This document shows, piece after piece, positions 25,211 through 33,260 of a stretch of DNA of 64,000 bases (the first letter of the stretch is position 1; each line of letters starts with the position of its first letter). The DNA is from Clostridiales bacterium (GTDB lineage: Bacteria > Bacillota > Clostridia > Oscillospirales > CAG-272): positions 1 through 64,000 of the forward strand of contig DPGD01000045.1 in the NCBI GenBank assembly GCA_003522145.1, in the 5' to 3' direction. The notes under the pieces were generated by a model, which was not told the origin of the DNA, searched no databases, and was given only the letters and a program-made list of their open reading frames with translations. A program made the translations under genes and the position numbers.

Positions 25211-26581
25211 TCAGCTCATGCTGCAGATATACCGGGCCACATGAACTCCCGAAGCAGAAGCGTGGGAAAGGGAATGGGTGATACCGCTGCAATCGCCGAT
25301 CACAAAGAGTCCCTTGTGGCGGGTTTCCAGATGTTCGTCAATCTCCACTTCCATGTTGTAGAATTTGACCTCCACACCGTAAAGCAGAGTGTCCGGATTG
25401 GCGGTTCCGGGCGCAATCTTATCCAGTGCATAGACCATCTCAATAATTCCGTCCAGAATTCTTTTCGGGATGACCAGAGAAAGATCCCCCGGAGTGGCCG
25501 ACAGGGTGGGGCGCACGAACCCTTCCGCAATGCGCTGTTCGGTACTGCGCTTGCCGGCTTCCAGATCTCCGAATCTCTGTACGATCACGCCGCCGCCAAG
25601 CATATTGGACAGCCGTGCGATGCTTTCGCCGTAGCCGTTGCTGTCTTTGAAGGGGGAAGAAAAATGCTTGGCCACCAACAAAGCGAAGTTGGTGTTTTCG
25701 GTTTGCTTTGCCGGATCCTCGTAGCTGTGGCCGTTTACCGTCATAATGCCGTTGGTGTTCTCGTTTACCACAGCACCTTTCGGATTCATACAGAAGGTCC
25801 GCACCAGATCCCCGTATTTGGCGGTTCGGTAGATGATCTTGCTTTCGTACAGTTCATCGGTCAGATGGGCAAAAACCTCGTAAGGCAACTCGACCCGTAC
25901 GCCGATGTCCACCCGATTGGAATTGGTGGGAATTTCAAGGTCTTTGCAGACATCCTCCATCCATTTGCTTCCGCTTCTTCCGCCGGAAATGATGCACTGC
26001 TTTCCCTCAAATGCTTCCTTGTTGGTGTAAAGACGGTAGCCGGAATCTGTTTTTTCCACCTTTTCCACGGTAGCGAGAAAATGAAAATCCACCTTGTCCT
26101 TCAGAGTGTCGTAAAGGTTCTGCAGGACCACATAGTTGATGTCGGTGCCCAGATGCCGGACGGAGGCATCCAGAAGGTGCAGGTTGTTCTGCACGCAAAG
26201 AGTTTTGATTTTACTGTTGGAGGTCGAATAGAGCTTGGTGCCCAGGCCTCCCATGTTCAGGTTGATTTCATCCACATAGCGCATGAGGGAAAGGGCTTCG
26301 TCCTTTCCGATATACTCATAAAGGGTGCCGCCGAAATTGTTGGTAATGTTGTATTTCCCGTCAGAAAATGCGCCGGCACCGCCGAAGCCGTTCATGATGG
26401 AACAGGGAGAACAACCGATGCAGTTTTTGATTTTTTTGCCGTCGATCGGGCATTTTCGACCCGAAAGAGGTCTTCCTGCTTCCAAAACCGCCACCTTCAA
26501 AGAAGGATTCAGCTTCATCAATTCATAAGCAGAGAAAATACCGCCGGGACCGGCGCCGACGATCATCACATCGTAAAACAT
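25211..26581 (-). CDS. FAD-dependent oxidoreductase (COG2509-like)
   Basis: A 456-residue flavoprotein with the N-terminal Rossmann motif VGAGPGG (about residues 7-13) and a C-terminal FAD motif with IGDCSGITHSLSHASASG. A Cys-rich segment (CPIDGKKIKNCIGCSPC, near residues 43-60) follows the first FAD motif and may bind metal or form disulfides. Family members are widespread in anaerobes and annotated as uncharacterised dehydrogenases; no substrate can be given. The stop lies 98 bases before the AEC gene start, and the gene follows the DUF1846 gene by 26 bases, so these may be one transcript. Confidence 0.85.
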   Translation of the reverse strand: MFYDVMIVGAGPGGIFSAYELMKLNPSLKVAVLEAGRPLSGRKCPIDGKKIKNCIGCSPCSIMNGFGGAGAFSDGKYNITNNFGGTLYEYIGKDEALSLMRYVDEINLNMGGLGTKLYSTSNSKIKTLCVQNNLHLLDASVRHLGTDINYVVLQNLYDTLKDKVDFHFLATVEKVEKTDSGYRLYTNKEAFEGKQCIISGGRSGSKWMEDVCKDLEIPTNSNRVDIGVRVELPYEVFAHLTDELYESKIIYRTAKYGDLVRTFCMNPKGAVVNENTNGIMTVNGHSYEDPAKQTENTNFALLVAKHFSSPFKDSNGYGESIARLSNMLGGGVIVQRFGDLEAGKRSTEQRIAEGFVRPTLSATPGDLSLVIPKRILDGIIEMVYALDKIAPGTANPDTLLYGVEVKFYNMEVEIDEHLETRHKGLFVIGDCSGITHSLSHASASGVHVARYICSMS

Positions 26582-26607
26582 AGTTTTGCCTTTCGTTTCT
26601 TCGGAAT

Positions 26608-28089
26608 TTATCCGTGGTATAATTTTTTGATTTGATATTTGGGATCGCTTGTCTGGTGAATGCCTAACTTTCTATAGGTCTTCTCGTCTACAGAGGACAG
26701 GATGGTGCTGAAATGGGCATCGCAACCGCGCAGCTTGTCCAATTGGGCTAAAGCTTTGGCGGCCTCCGGGTTGGTCACCGAGGAAATGGACAGCGCAATC
26801 AGAACCTCGTCAGAGTGTAAGCGGGGGTTGTGATTCTTCAGATGTTGAACCTTCAAAGCACAGATCGGTTCTAAGGCCTGTGGACTGATCAAATCGGTGT
26901 CCTCGTCAATTCCGGCAAGGCGTTTGACCGCATTGAGCAGAAGAGCTGCCGAAGGCCCCAGAAGAACGCTGTTCTTGCCGGTGACCACTTTGCCCGTGGG
27001 CAGGACCATGGCTCCGGCGGGAGCGTTGGTTTCTGCGGCTTTTTTCCGGGATGCCTCAATGGCGGGACAGATGCTGTCATCAATTTTGAGCTGTTGCAGG
27101 AGCAATTCCAGCTTGTTTTTCTGACTTTCGGCTATTTCTCCCTGACGGATGGCAACCTGGGTCTGGTAGTAGCGGCGGAGCACCTCTCTTTTGGAGGCTT
27201 CCGAAACGGCATCGTCGTCAAAAATGCAGAAGCCGGCCATGTTTACTCCCATGTCGGTAGGAGAAAGATAGGGAGAGGTTCCCGAAATTTTTTCCATCAT
27301 GGCCTTCAGCACCGGAAAGATCTCCACATCCCGGTTGTAATTCACGGCCAGGGTTCCGTGTGCCTCCAGGTGGAAGGGGTCAATCATGTTCAAATCGTCT
27401 AAGTCGGCGGTGGCTGCCTCGTAGGCGATATTTACCGGATGCTTCAGAGGAAGATTCCAGATGGGGAAGGTTTCAAATTTGGCATATCCCGCCGAAATTC
27501 CCCGCTTGTTTTCATGATAAAGCTGGGAAAGACAGGTGGCCATTTTCCCGCTTCCGGGACCGGGAGCTGTAACCAGAATCAAAGGCTTGGAGGTTTCGAT
27601 GTACTGGTTTTGGCCGTAGCCTTCATCGCTGACGATCTTTTTCACATCGTAGGGATAGCCCTCGATGGGATAGTGAAGATAACTGCGGATTCCTAAGGAA
27701 TTCAGCCGTTTGATAAAGGCGTCGGCCCCCGGCTGATGGGTATACTGGGTGATGCATACACTGCCCACCAGAAAGCCTAAGGCGGTAAATGCGTCGGTCA
27801 AACGCAGAACATCGTCATCGTAGGTGATACCCAGATCTCCCCGCTTTTTGCTTTTTTCAATGTCGCCGGCATTGATGGCAATGATGATTTCAATTTCGTC
27901 CTTCAATTGGGAGAACATCCGGATCTTACTGTCCGGTTCAAAGCCGGGGAGAACTCTGGATGCATGATAGTCATCAAAAAGCTTCCCGCCCAGCTCCAGG
28001 TATAATTTTCCGCCGAACTGTCCGATGCGCTTTCGGATACAGTCCGATTGCATTTGCAGATACTTCTCATTGTCAAAGCCAACTCTCAT
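26608..28089 (-). CDS. DUF1846 family protein
   Basis: A 493-residue cytosolic protein of a conserved family without an established reaction. It starts MRVGFDNEKYLQMQS. APGPGSGKMATC near the middle looks like a nucleotide-binding loop, and LGPSAALLLNAVKRLAG and HSDEVLIALSISSVTNPEA are conserved blocks. I choose the ATG at 28089 because GGAGGGG lies 5 bases before it. Upstream in-frame codons to 28341 are antisense to tRNA-Leu and cannot be real protein. The length matches the family (about 490-500). Confidence 0.88.
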   Translation of the reverse strand: MRVGFDNEKYLQMQSDCIRKRIGQFGGKLYLELGGKLFDDYHASRVLPGFEPDSKIRMFSQLKDEIEIIIAINAGDIEKSKKRGDLGITYDDDVLRLTDAFTALGFLVGSVCITQYTHQPGADAFIKRLNSLGIRSYLHYPIEGYPYDVKKIVSDEGYGQNQYIETSKPLILVTAPGPGSGKMATCLSQLYHENKRGISAGYAKFETFPIWNLPLKHPVNIAYEAATADLDDLNMIDPFHLEAHGTLAVNYNRDVEIFPVLKAMMEKISGTSPYLSPTDMGVNMAGFCIFDDDAVSEASKREVLRRYYQTQVAIRQGEIAESQKNKLELLLQQLKIDDSICPAIEASRKKAAETNAPAGAMVLPTGKVVTGKNSVLLGPSAALLLNAVKRLAGIDEDTDLISPQALEPICALKVQHLKNHNPRLHSDEVLIALSISSVTNPEAAKALAQLDKLRGCDAHFSTILSSVDEKTYRKLGIHQTSDPKYQIKKLYHG

Positions 28090-28191
28090 GTTCCCCTCCG
28101 TCATGTACAAAACGCTCCGAATCAGTATACCATACTGAAGAAGGAAAATCAACTTTTTTTTGAAATCTTTTGAGAAAAAGCAGAAAAACCC

Positions 28192-28219
28192 TTGACAAGT
28201 GTAAATATTCGTGTATAAT
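28192..28219 (+). promoter_or_regulatory. Sigma-A promoter of tRNA-Leu
   Basis: Perfect TTGACA (28192-28197) and TATAAT (28214-28219) with a 16-base spacer, 37 bases before the tRNA. Confidence 0.9.
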
Positions 28220-28256
28220 ATAACTGTTGCGTCTTTCGGGACCAACAGAAGGGTAT

Positions 28257-28340
28257 GCGAGAGTGGCGGAACTGGCAGACGCGCACGTTTGAGGGGCGTG
28301 TGGTTACACCGTACGGGTTCAAGTCCCGTCTCTCGCACCA
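28257..28340 (+). tRNA. tRNA-Leu (GAG anticodon)
   Basis: The acceptor GCGAGAG pairs with CTCTCGC, the discriminator is A and CCA is encoded at 28338-28340. The anticodon loop TTGAGGG on the stem CACGT/GCGTG gives GAG. A long variable arm and the T arm GGTTCAAGTCC confirm a class II leucine tRNA, 84 nt long. Confidence 0.97.
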
Positions 28341-28341
28341 T

Positions 28342-28387
28342 ATCGAGTGTTCATAACGGATTTGAGTTATGGGCACTCGATTTCTTT
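28342..28387 (+). terminator. Terminator of tRNA-Leu
   Basis: ATCGAGTG (28342-28349) pairs with CACTCGAT (28374-28381), extended inward by TCATAAC/GTTATG, followed by TTTCTTT. Confidence 0.75.
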
Positions 28388-28422
28388 ATGTTAAGTAGTT
28401 ATTTTCGTTCCTTTTATGTATC

Positions 28423-28448
28423 GGAGCAGGTTTGCCTGCTCCTTTTTT
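28423..28448 (+). terminator. Second terminator, GGAGCAGG hairpin
   Basis: GGAGCAGG (28423-28430) and CCTGCTCC (28435-28442) with a 4-base loop, followed by TTTTTTG. It stands just before the recombinase scar and may have belonged to the arriving element. Confidence 0.8.
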
Positions 28449-28468
28449 GTTTTGTCTTAGCAAAGCGG

Positions 28469-29026
28469 TTATGCCGTTAGATATTGTACGGCTACGCCCT
28501 TTCGGGTCTCTGCTGTGTGGATTCGTTTTCTGTCACCGCCGGAGATTTCGATATATCCCACAAAGCGGTAGTAAATCATTATACGCTGTGTTCGATTCTT
28601 GCCTGTCCCTTCTGTCTCATAGACTTCAATTCGTTCTATGAGTTCGTGAAGCAAGGCAGGTGTCAGTTCTTTCATCTCCATAAACTTGCGAACGGCAGAA
28701 ATAAAGCTCTCTTTGTTGCGGTTGTTCTCGGCAAGCCGGCGTAACCGCTCCTTGTACTCGGCAATCTTGGCTTTCAGTTCCATTCGCTCGACCTCGTATT
28801 TGTGGGATAATTGCATAAACCACTCATCGGTAACTTTGCCCGCGGCATTGTCTTCGTAGAGCTTCTCATAAAGACTTGCCACACGCTCATTTCTGACAAT
28901 CGCCTTTTGAAGCTCGGCTTCGATGAGATTCTTTTCCCTGTTTGAGTCGGCATTAGCTTTCTTTTCAAGAGCCTCGGCAAACTCGTCCTCATGCTCGTCA
29001 AGAAGCGTTGCCATATCCACCAACAA
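28469..29026 (-). pseudogene. C-terminal remnant of a large serine recombinase
   Basis: About 185 residues match the coiled-coil and C-terminal part of Tn4451/TndX-type site-specific recombinases (long Lys/Glu helices, then FMEMKELTPALLHELIERIEVYE and the tail YYRFVGYIEI). The N-terminal catalytic and zinc-ribbon domains are missing: an in-frame stop lies just upstream of 29040, where the sequence switches to an unrelated truncated gene. The first usable start is a TTG at 29026 without a ribosome site. It is therefore a decayed relic of an integrative element beside tRNA-Leu. Confidence 0.8.
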
Positions 29027-29035
29027 CTTTGCCTG

Positions 29036-29545
29036 ATGAGTCGGATACAGGAATTATGGGGACAACATGTATATTGGACGCGTATGTTCATTATCAGTAA
29101 AGCGGCAGATCTGGACGATTTGGAACCGGTCGGCAAAAGACTGCTTCAAAATCCGAAGGATTTTGCAAAGCTACTCACACCTATTTACGGCATAAAGGTG
29201 GCCGGCAGATTTGAAGAACTGTTCACCCAGCATCTGACGATTGCGGCGGATCTTCTTGATGCAGCGAAAAAAGGAGAAGTGAGCAAGGCGGACGCTATTC
29301 GAAACAGATGGTATAAAAATGCAGATGAAATTGCCGGATTTTTAGCTTCCGTCAATCCGTGTTGGGACAAAGCCAGATGGAAGGATATGCTGTACAGTCA
29401 TCTGGAAACGACGGAGGAAGAAGCTCTTCTGCGCTTCCAGGGGGATTACACAGCTGACATCAACATGTTTGATCGCATCGAAAACGAGGCATATAAAATG
29501 GCGGATTATATGTTCTGCGGCATAATAAAAAAATGCTATCGATAA
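29036..29545 (+). pseudogene. 5'-truncated conserved Clostridial protein
   Basis: The frame encodes about 170 residues containing LWGQHVYWTRMFIISKAADL and NPKDFAKLLTPIYG, which I recall from a short conserved protein of unknown function in Clostridia, usually with a longer start. The upstream end coincides with the broken recombinase at about 29036-29050, and no ribosome site precedes the ATG at 29036 or the one at 29084. The original 5' end and promoter are lost, although the remaining frame is open to a normal stop. Function of the family is unknown. Confidence 0.65.
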
Positions 29546-29585
29546 TATAGGGGAAAATCGAATCTTCAAATTTGATTCCGATCAC

Positions 29586-29621
29586 ACCGGGGCAGGCTTT
29601 TGGTCGCTTGCTCCGGTTTTT
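29586..29621 (+). terminator. Terminator after the truncated gene
   Basis: ACCGGGGCAGGC (29586-29597) pairs with GCTTGCTCCGGT (29606-29617), followed by TTTT. Confidence 0.8.
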
Positions 29622-29622
29622 C

Positions 29623-29881
29623 ATAAAATGGAAGCGTTGTTCTTTTCCCCAGAACATACGGTTTATGGACCATCCCCTCCCGAATATTCTCACAGCTGAG
29701 GGAAAAGCCCGGACGGGTTTTTCACCACCCATTTCTTTCATTCCCTGGATTTTCTCCCGGAATAGAGCAGAAAAAGAAAATGTACCAAGGAGCGGTGCAA
29801 AAGGGGGCCTCTGTAGGCTGTACAAGGCTGCTTCCAAATAGGAACGGAACAAAAAAGACAAATGTTTTTTCGGAAAGTGTC
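29623..29881. other. Intergenic stretch without a recognisable gene
   Basis: About 260 bases between the terminator and the Crp/Fnr promoter. I see only a weak hairpin with a T run (AAAAGCCC/GGGTTTTT near 29703-29722). Short open frames have no ribosome site or protein-like composition. It may be residue of the adjacent scar. Confidence 0.4.
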
Positions 29882-29928
29882 TTGACAAACAGAGAGAGGT
29901 GAAGTATAATTTGTATCAAATGAGACAA
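29882..29928 (+). promoter_or_regulatory. Promoter and Crp/Fnr-type operator of the regulator gene
   Basis: Perfect TTGACA (29882-29887) and TATAAT (29905-29910) with a 17-base spacer. Directly after the -10 lies the dyad TTGTATCAAATGAGACAA (29911-29928), symmetrical as TTGTnTCA/TGAnACAA, which resembles Crp/Fnr-family sites. Placed over the transcription start, it would repress, so the encoded regulator probably controls itself. Confidence 0.75.
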
Positions 29929-29942
29929 CTCTCGGAGGAAAG

Positions 29943-30623
29943 ATGGTAGATTTTCTGTTGCATACGGCGCTCTTCGCCGGATGTCTTTTTGAAACAGCAG
30001 AATATGCGCTGCATTCTCCCGGCGCAAAACGGGCAGTCTATCAGAAGGGCGACCGGGTCTTCTACGAGCAGGGCGGAGCGCTGGGCGTGCTTTTGTCCGG
30101 GAAGGTATGCGTGGGCGGAAGGAGAGACCGGCATAAGCTGGTCCTCAATGAGATGTATCCGGGCGTGGTTTTCGGCTTTTCCTCCCTTTTTGAAGGAGAA
30201 AAGCATTTTGAAACCGACATTTGCGCCTGCCGGAAGTCGGAAGTCTTGTGGCTGGAGGAAGCCTTGATTGAAGAACTGCTGGGGCTGGAACGCCGGGTGG
30301 GACGGAATATTATCGCTTTGCAGGCCGAAAAAATACGCTTTCTCAACGAGAAGGTGCTGTCCTTTTCCTCCTCGGACAATGAAAAAAAGCTGTTGCTGTA
30401 TCTGGAAGCCCTTCCTGCTTCAGAAGAGGGCAGAAGGGAAGTGCCTCTTGGCATGAGCGCTCTTTCGGCACGGCTCTCTATGGGCCGGGCAAGCCTTTAC
30501 CGAGCCTTTGACCGGCTGGAGGAGGAGAACATGATCCGAAGGGAAGGCAAAGCCGTCTATATTTTGTCACCGGAAAAACCGGATCAAGAGACCTTTACGA
30601 GCGAAATCACGCCCGCAAAATAG
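29943..30623 (+). CDS. Crp/Fnr-family transcriptional regulator
   Basis: The 226-residue protein has an N-terminal cyclic-nucleotide-binding-like jelly roll (about residues 20-130; GALGVLLSGKVCVGG, GVVFGFSSLF), a long dimer helix and a C-terminal winged helix (about 165-215; SALSARLSMGRASLYRAFDRLEEENMI, then a wing ending AVYIL). Cysteines are few and there is no clear Fnr-type cluster, so the effector is unknown. A TCGGAGGAAAG site precedes the ATG. It stands first before a three-gene ABC importer, which it likely controls along with itself. Confidence 0.9.
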   Translation: MVDFLLHTALFAGCLFETAEYALHSPGAKRAVYQKGDRVFYEQGGALGVLLSGKVCVGGRRDRHKLVLNEMYPGVVFGFSSLFEGEKHFETDICACRKSEVLWLEEALIEELLGLERRVGRNIIALQAEKIRFLNEKVLSFSSSDNEKKLLLYLEALPASEEGRREVPLGMSALSARLSMGRASLYRAFDRLEEENMIRREGKAVYILSPEKPDQETFTSEITPAK

Positions 30624-30645
30624 AATAAAAAAGGAAGTAGGAACT

Positions 30646-31725
30646 ATGAAAAGAACACTTGCATTTTTGATGACAGCCCTGTTTTTGACCATGCTTTTGA
30701 TCGGATGCGGCACCACGACCACCGAAGCGGGAAAAACCACACCCTTGCCGACCTCTCCTTCCGGGAAAAGTACTGTTCCGACCGATACTGCCGGTACCAC
30801 CTCTGAAACGCAGGGTGAAACCGTTGATTTCAAGGGTGAGGATGTGCGTCTGGCATTGCTCACCGGCTCCACCGGCTTGGGCGCTTCCAAACTGATTTCC
30901 GATAGCAAGAAAAACGAAACCGTCAACAGGTATACGATAGACCTGACCGGCGATCCCACGGAGGTTATTGCCGGTCTGAAAACCGGAAAATATGATCTGG
31001 CGGCATTGCCCGTCAATGTGGCGGCGAAGCTGTACAATATGCCCGATGTGGAGGTGCAGGTGGTTGCCCTGAACACTTTGGGCGTTCTGTATGTGCTGGA
31101 AAACGAAACCGAGACGGTACAGTCTGTGGCAGACCTGAAGGAAAAAACCATATACACCACCGGTGAGGGAGCAACTCCTCAGTATATTCTGGAGTATCTT
31201 CTGAAGGAAAACGGTCTGAAAGCCGGCGAGGATGTGACGGTGGTTTACCGGGCCACAGCCGATGAGGTGCAGGCAGACATTCAGCAGGCGGGAGCCATTG
31301 CCATGTTGCCGGAGCCCAAAGCTACCGTCGTCACCAAGGCAATCACCACTGTGCGGTATGCTTTGGACATCACCGCCGAATGGGATAAGATCTCTTCCAC
31401 CAAGGTCACGCAGGGATGCGTGGTGACAACCAAGGATTTTGCCACCGGACACAAGGCGGCATTGGACGCATTTCTTCAGGAATATAAGGCTTCTGTAGAG
31501 TTTATCAATACGGCTGACGATGCAGCGGCGGAAGCTGTAGTGGAAGCGGGCATCATCGGAAAGGCTCCCATTGCCAAAATTGCCATTCCGAAGAGCAATC
31601 TTGTATGCTATGAGGGCGAGGAAATGAAGGGCACGCTCAGCGCCATGCTTCAGGTTCTTTTTGATCTGGACGCCAAGTCTGTGGGCGGGGCAATGCCCGG
31701 GGATGATTTTTACTACGAGAAGTGA
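30646..31725 (+). CDS. ABC importer substrate-binding lipoprotein (NMT1/SsuA-like)
   Basis: A 359-residue lipoprotein (lipobox LIGC, C21) with a Ser/Thr/Gly-rich linker and a two-lobed binding domain. The YDLAALPVNVAAKLYN and LNTLGVLYVLENE segments match the family that binds sulfonates, thiamine precursors or similar small compounds. The ligand cannot be read from sequence. It starts 22 bases after the regulator with AAAGGAAG as site and overlaps the permease gene at its stop. Confidence 0.88.
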   Translation: MKRTLAFLMTALFLTMLLIGCGTTTTEAGKTTPLPTSPSGKSTVPTDTAGTTSETQGETVDFKGEDVRLALLTGSTGLGASKLISDSKKNETVNRYTIDLTGDPTEVIAGLKTGKYDLAALPVNVAAKLYNMPDVEVQVVALNTLGVLYVLENETETVQSVADLKEKTIYTTGEGATPQYILEYLLKENGLKAGEDVTVVYRATADEVQADIQQAGAIAMLPEPKATVVTKAITTVRYALDITAEWDKISSTKVTQGCVVTTKDFATGHKAALDAFLQEYKASVEFINTADDAAAEAVVEAGIIGKAPIAKIAIPKSNLVCYEGEEMKGTLSAMLQVLFDLDAKSVGGAMPGDDFYYEK

Positions 31726-32576
31726 TGAACACAAGAGCGGAAATCCGAAAATCATCGGTTGAAAAAAAGAGGGTAAAAAGCTTGCTTTTTACCCTCTTGG
31801 CGTTGCTTTTTTGGGTAGGCGTCTGGTGGATTGTGGCTCTTAAGGTCGGGAAAGCCTGGCTTTTACCGACTCCGCCGCTGGTGCTGAAATCCTTGGCGGA
31901 AGCGGTGAAAAGCGGGAATTTGTTTGGAAAAGTATTGAAAAGTCTTGGAGAAATAGCTCTCGGATATTTCGCAGGGATGGCCTTTGGCGTAGTCCTGGCA
32001 TCGCTGACGGCCAAGATCTCCTTTTTCCACTATTTGTTTTCACCCTTGCTTACGGTCATCAAAGCCACCCCCGTTGCCTCCTTTATTCTGATTCTCTGGG
32101 TGTTTTTGGATCGTTCAACGGTTCCTTCTGTTTGCGTACTGCTGATTGTAACGCCCATCCTCTGGGCAAATTGCGAGGAAGGCATCCTGCAGGTGAATAA
32201 AAAGCTCTACGAGATGTCAACGGTGTATTCTTTTTCTGTGGGAAGGAAACTGAGATATCTGTACATTCCTTCGGTTTTTCCCTACTTTAAAACAGCCGCT
32301 CTGACGGCGTTGGGTATGGCATGGAAGGCAGGCGTGGCGGCAGAGGTTCTTTGCACGCCCGACGGAACTCTGGGGCAGATGATTTGGTATTCCAAAAGAG
32401 ACATTGAGACAGGAGACCTGTTCGCCTATACGCTGGTCATTGTGTTGGTCTGCTTTCTTCTTGAAAAACTTTTGGTCGTTCTTTTGGATATACTGCAGAA
32501 ACGGAGGAAAAGACATGAATGCAGCCATAAAAGCCCTTCATCTGAGAAAAGCATACCAACAGAACAGGGTGATTGA
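31725..32576 (+). CDS. ABC importer permease (SsuC/TauC type)
   Basis: The 283-residue membrane protein has about six helices and the binding-protein-dependent transport motif near residues 160-185 (YEMSTVYSFSVGRKLRYLYIPS), equivalent to the EAA loop that contacts the ATPase. It starts at the ATG at 31725, sharing a base with the TGA of the preceding gene; a GTG one codon earlier is possible. It overlaps the ATPase gene by 62 bases. Confidence 0.9.
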   Translation: MNTRAEIRKSSVEKKRVKSLLFTLLALLFWVGVWWIVALKVGKAWLLPTPPLVLKSLAEAVKSGNLFGKVLKSLGEIALGYFAGMAFGVVLASLTAKISFFHYLFSPLLTVIKATPVASFILILWVFLDRSTVPSVCVLLIVTPILWANCEEGILQVNKKLYEMSTVYSFSVGRKLRYLYIPSVFPYFKTAALTALGMAWKAGVAAEVLCTPDGTLGQMIWYSKRDIETGDLFAYTLVIVLVCFLLEKLLVVLLDILQKRRKRHECSHKSPSSEKSIPTEQGD

Positions 32577-33153
32577 GGACCTGTCGCTGGAGGTGGCAGA
32601 GGGCGAAAGAAGAGCCATTCTTGCTCCTTCCGGTTGCGGGAAAACCACACTGCTCCGTCTGCTTGCCGGCTTGGAGAAGCCGGATTCCGGGGAGATTTTT
32701 ATAAAGTCGCCGGTAGCCTATGTTTTTCAGGAGCCGCGGCTTTTGCCGGCGTTCACGGTTTTGGAGAATGTATCGGCGGTGCTGACCGGAAGAGAAAAAA
32801 AGAAGATGGCGGCCGAGTGGCTTCTGAAAGTCGGATTGCAGAAAGAGGATTTTGACAAGCTCCCATCGGAAATTTCCGGAGGCATGGCGCAAAGAGTCGC
32901 CCTTGCCCGAGCTCTTTCTACCCAAAGGGAGATCTTCTTCTTTGACGAACCCTTCAAGGGCTTGGATGAGGAAAGCAAGAACGCTCTTATGCATCTGCTT
33001 CATCAGGTGCTATCTGAAAAAACAGTGCTGTTTGTAACTCACGACGAAGGGGAAGCACAGGCTCTTGGGGCGCATCCGCTGCGCTTTTCTAAAGGAATGG
33101 TGCTTTTCTCAAACGGAGAAGAACAGATCGCAAAAGCGGCAAAAATCGAATAA
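32515..33153 (+). CDS. ABC importer ATPase
   Basis: A 212-residue nucleotide-binding subunit: Walker A in APSGCGKTTLL, Q loop in VFQEPRLLPAFTV, signature ISGGMAQRVALARAL, Walker B IFFFDEP and the switch His in VTHDEGEA. It is about 35 residues shorter than typical SsuB/TauB ATPases, which end with an extra C-terminal segment. I start at the ATG at 32515 with GGAGG 8 bases upstream, inside the permease gene. It is the last gene of the regulator-ABC operon. Confidence 0.92.
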   Translation: MNAAIKALHLRKAYQQNRVIEDLSLEVAEGERRAILAPSGCGKTTLLRLLAGLEKPDSGEIFIKSPVAYVFQEPRLLPAFTVLENVSAVLTGREKKKMAAEWLLKVGLQKEDFDKLPSEISGGMAQRVALARALSTQREIFFFDEPFKGLDEESKNALMHLLHQVLSEKTVLFVTHDEGEAQALGAHPLRFSKGMVLFSNGEEQIAKAAKIE

Positions 33154-33217
33154 AAAATGCCGGGATCAGGACCGGCATTTTCAAGAGGCTGTAAAAAATT
33201 CGCTTTTTTACAGCCCC
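33154..33217. terminator. Two consecutive terminator hairpins (repeat-family cassette)
   Basis: AAAATGCCGG (33154-33163) pairs with CCGGCATTTT (33172-33181), then AGGCTGTAAAAAA (33186-33198) pairs with TTTTTTACAGCCCC (33204-33217). The first ends the ABC operon on the plus strand and the second ends the minus-strand hydrogenase gene. The second matches hairpins at 11694-11729 and 57364-57403. Confidence 0.8.
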
Positions 33218-33260
33218 TTTCTATAATTTTCATGGAAACCGGAAGGATTCACGGGTGTGT

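Noticed and set aside
25241..26635. 464-codon open frame on the plus strand opposite the FAD oxidoreductase
   Set aside because: Antisense shadow of a gene with intact FAD motifs; repetitive His/Gly-rich translation unlike a real protein.
28090..28341. In-frame N-terminal extension of the DUF1846 protein
   Set aside because: The extra codons are antisense to tRNA-Leu, and the ATG at 28089 has a clear GGAGGGG site.
28330..29050. tRNA-Leu 3' end as attachment site with a second copy at the scar
   Set aside because: No duplication of the tRNA 3' sequence is visible near 29040, and this type of serine recombinase does not usually need one.
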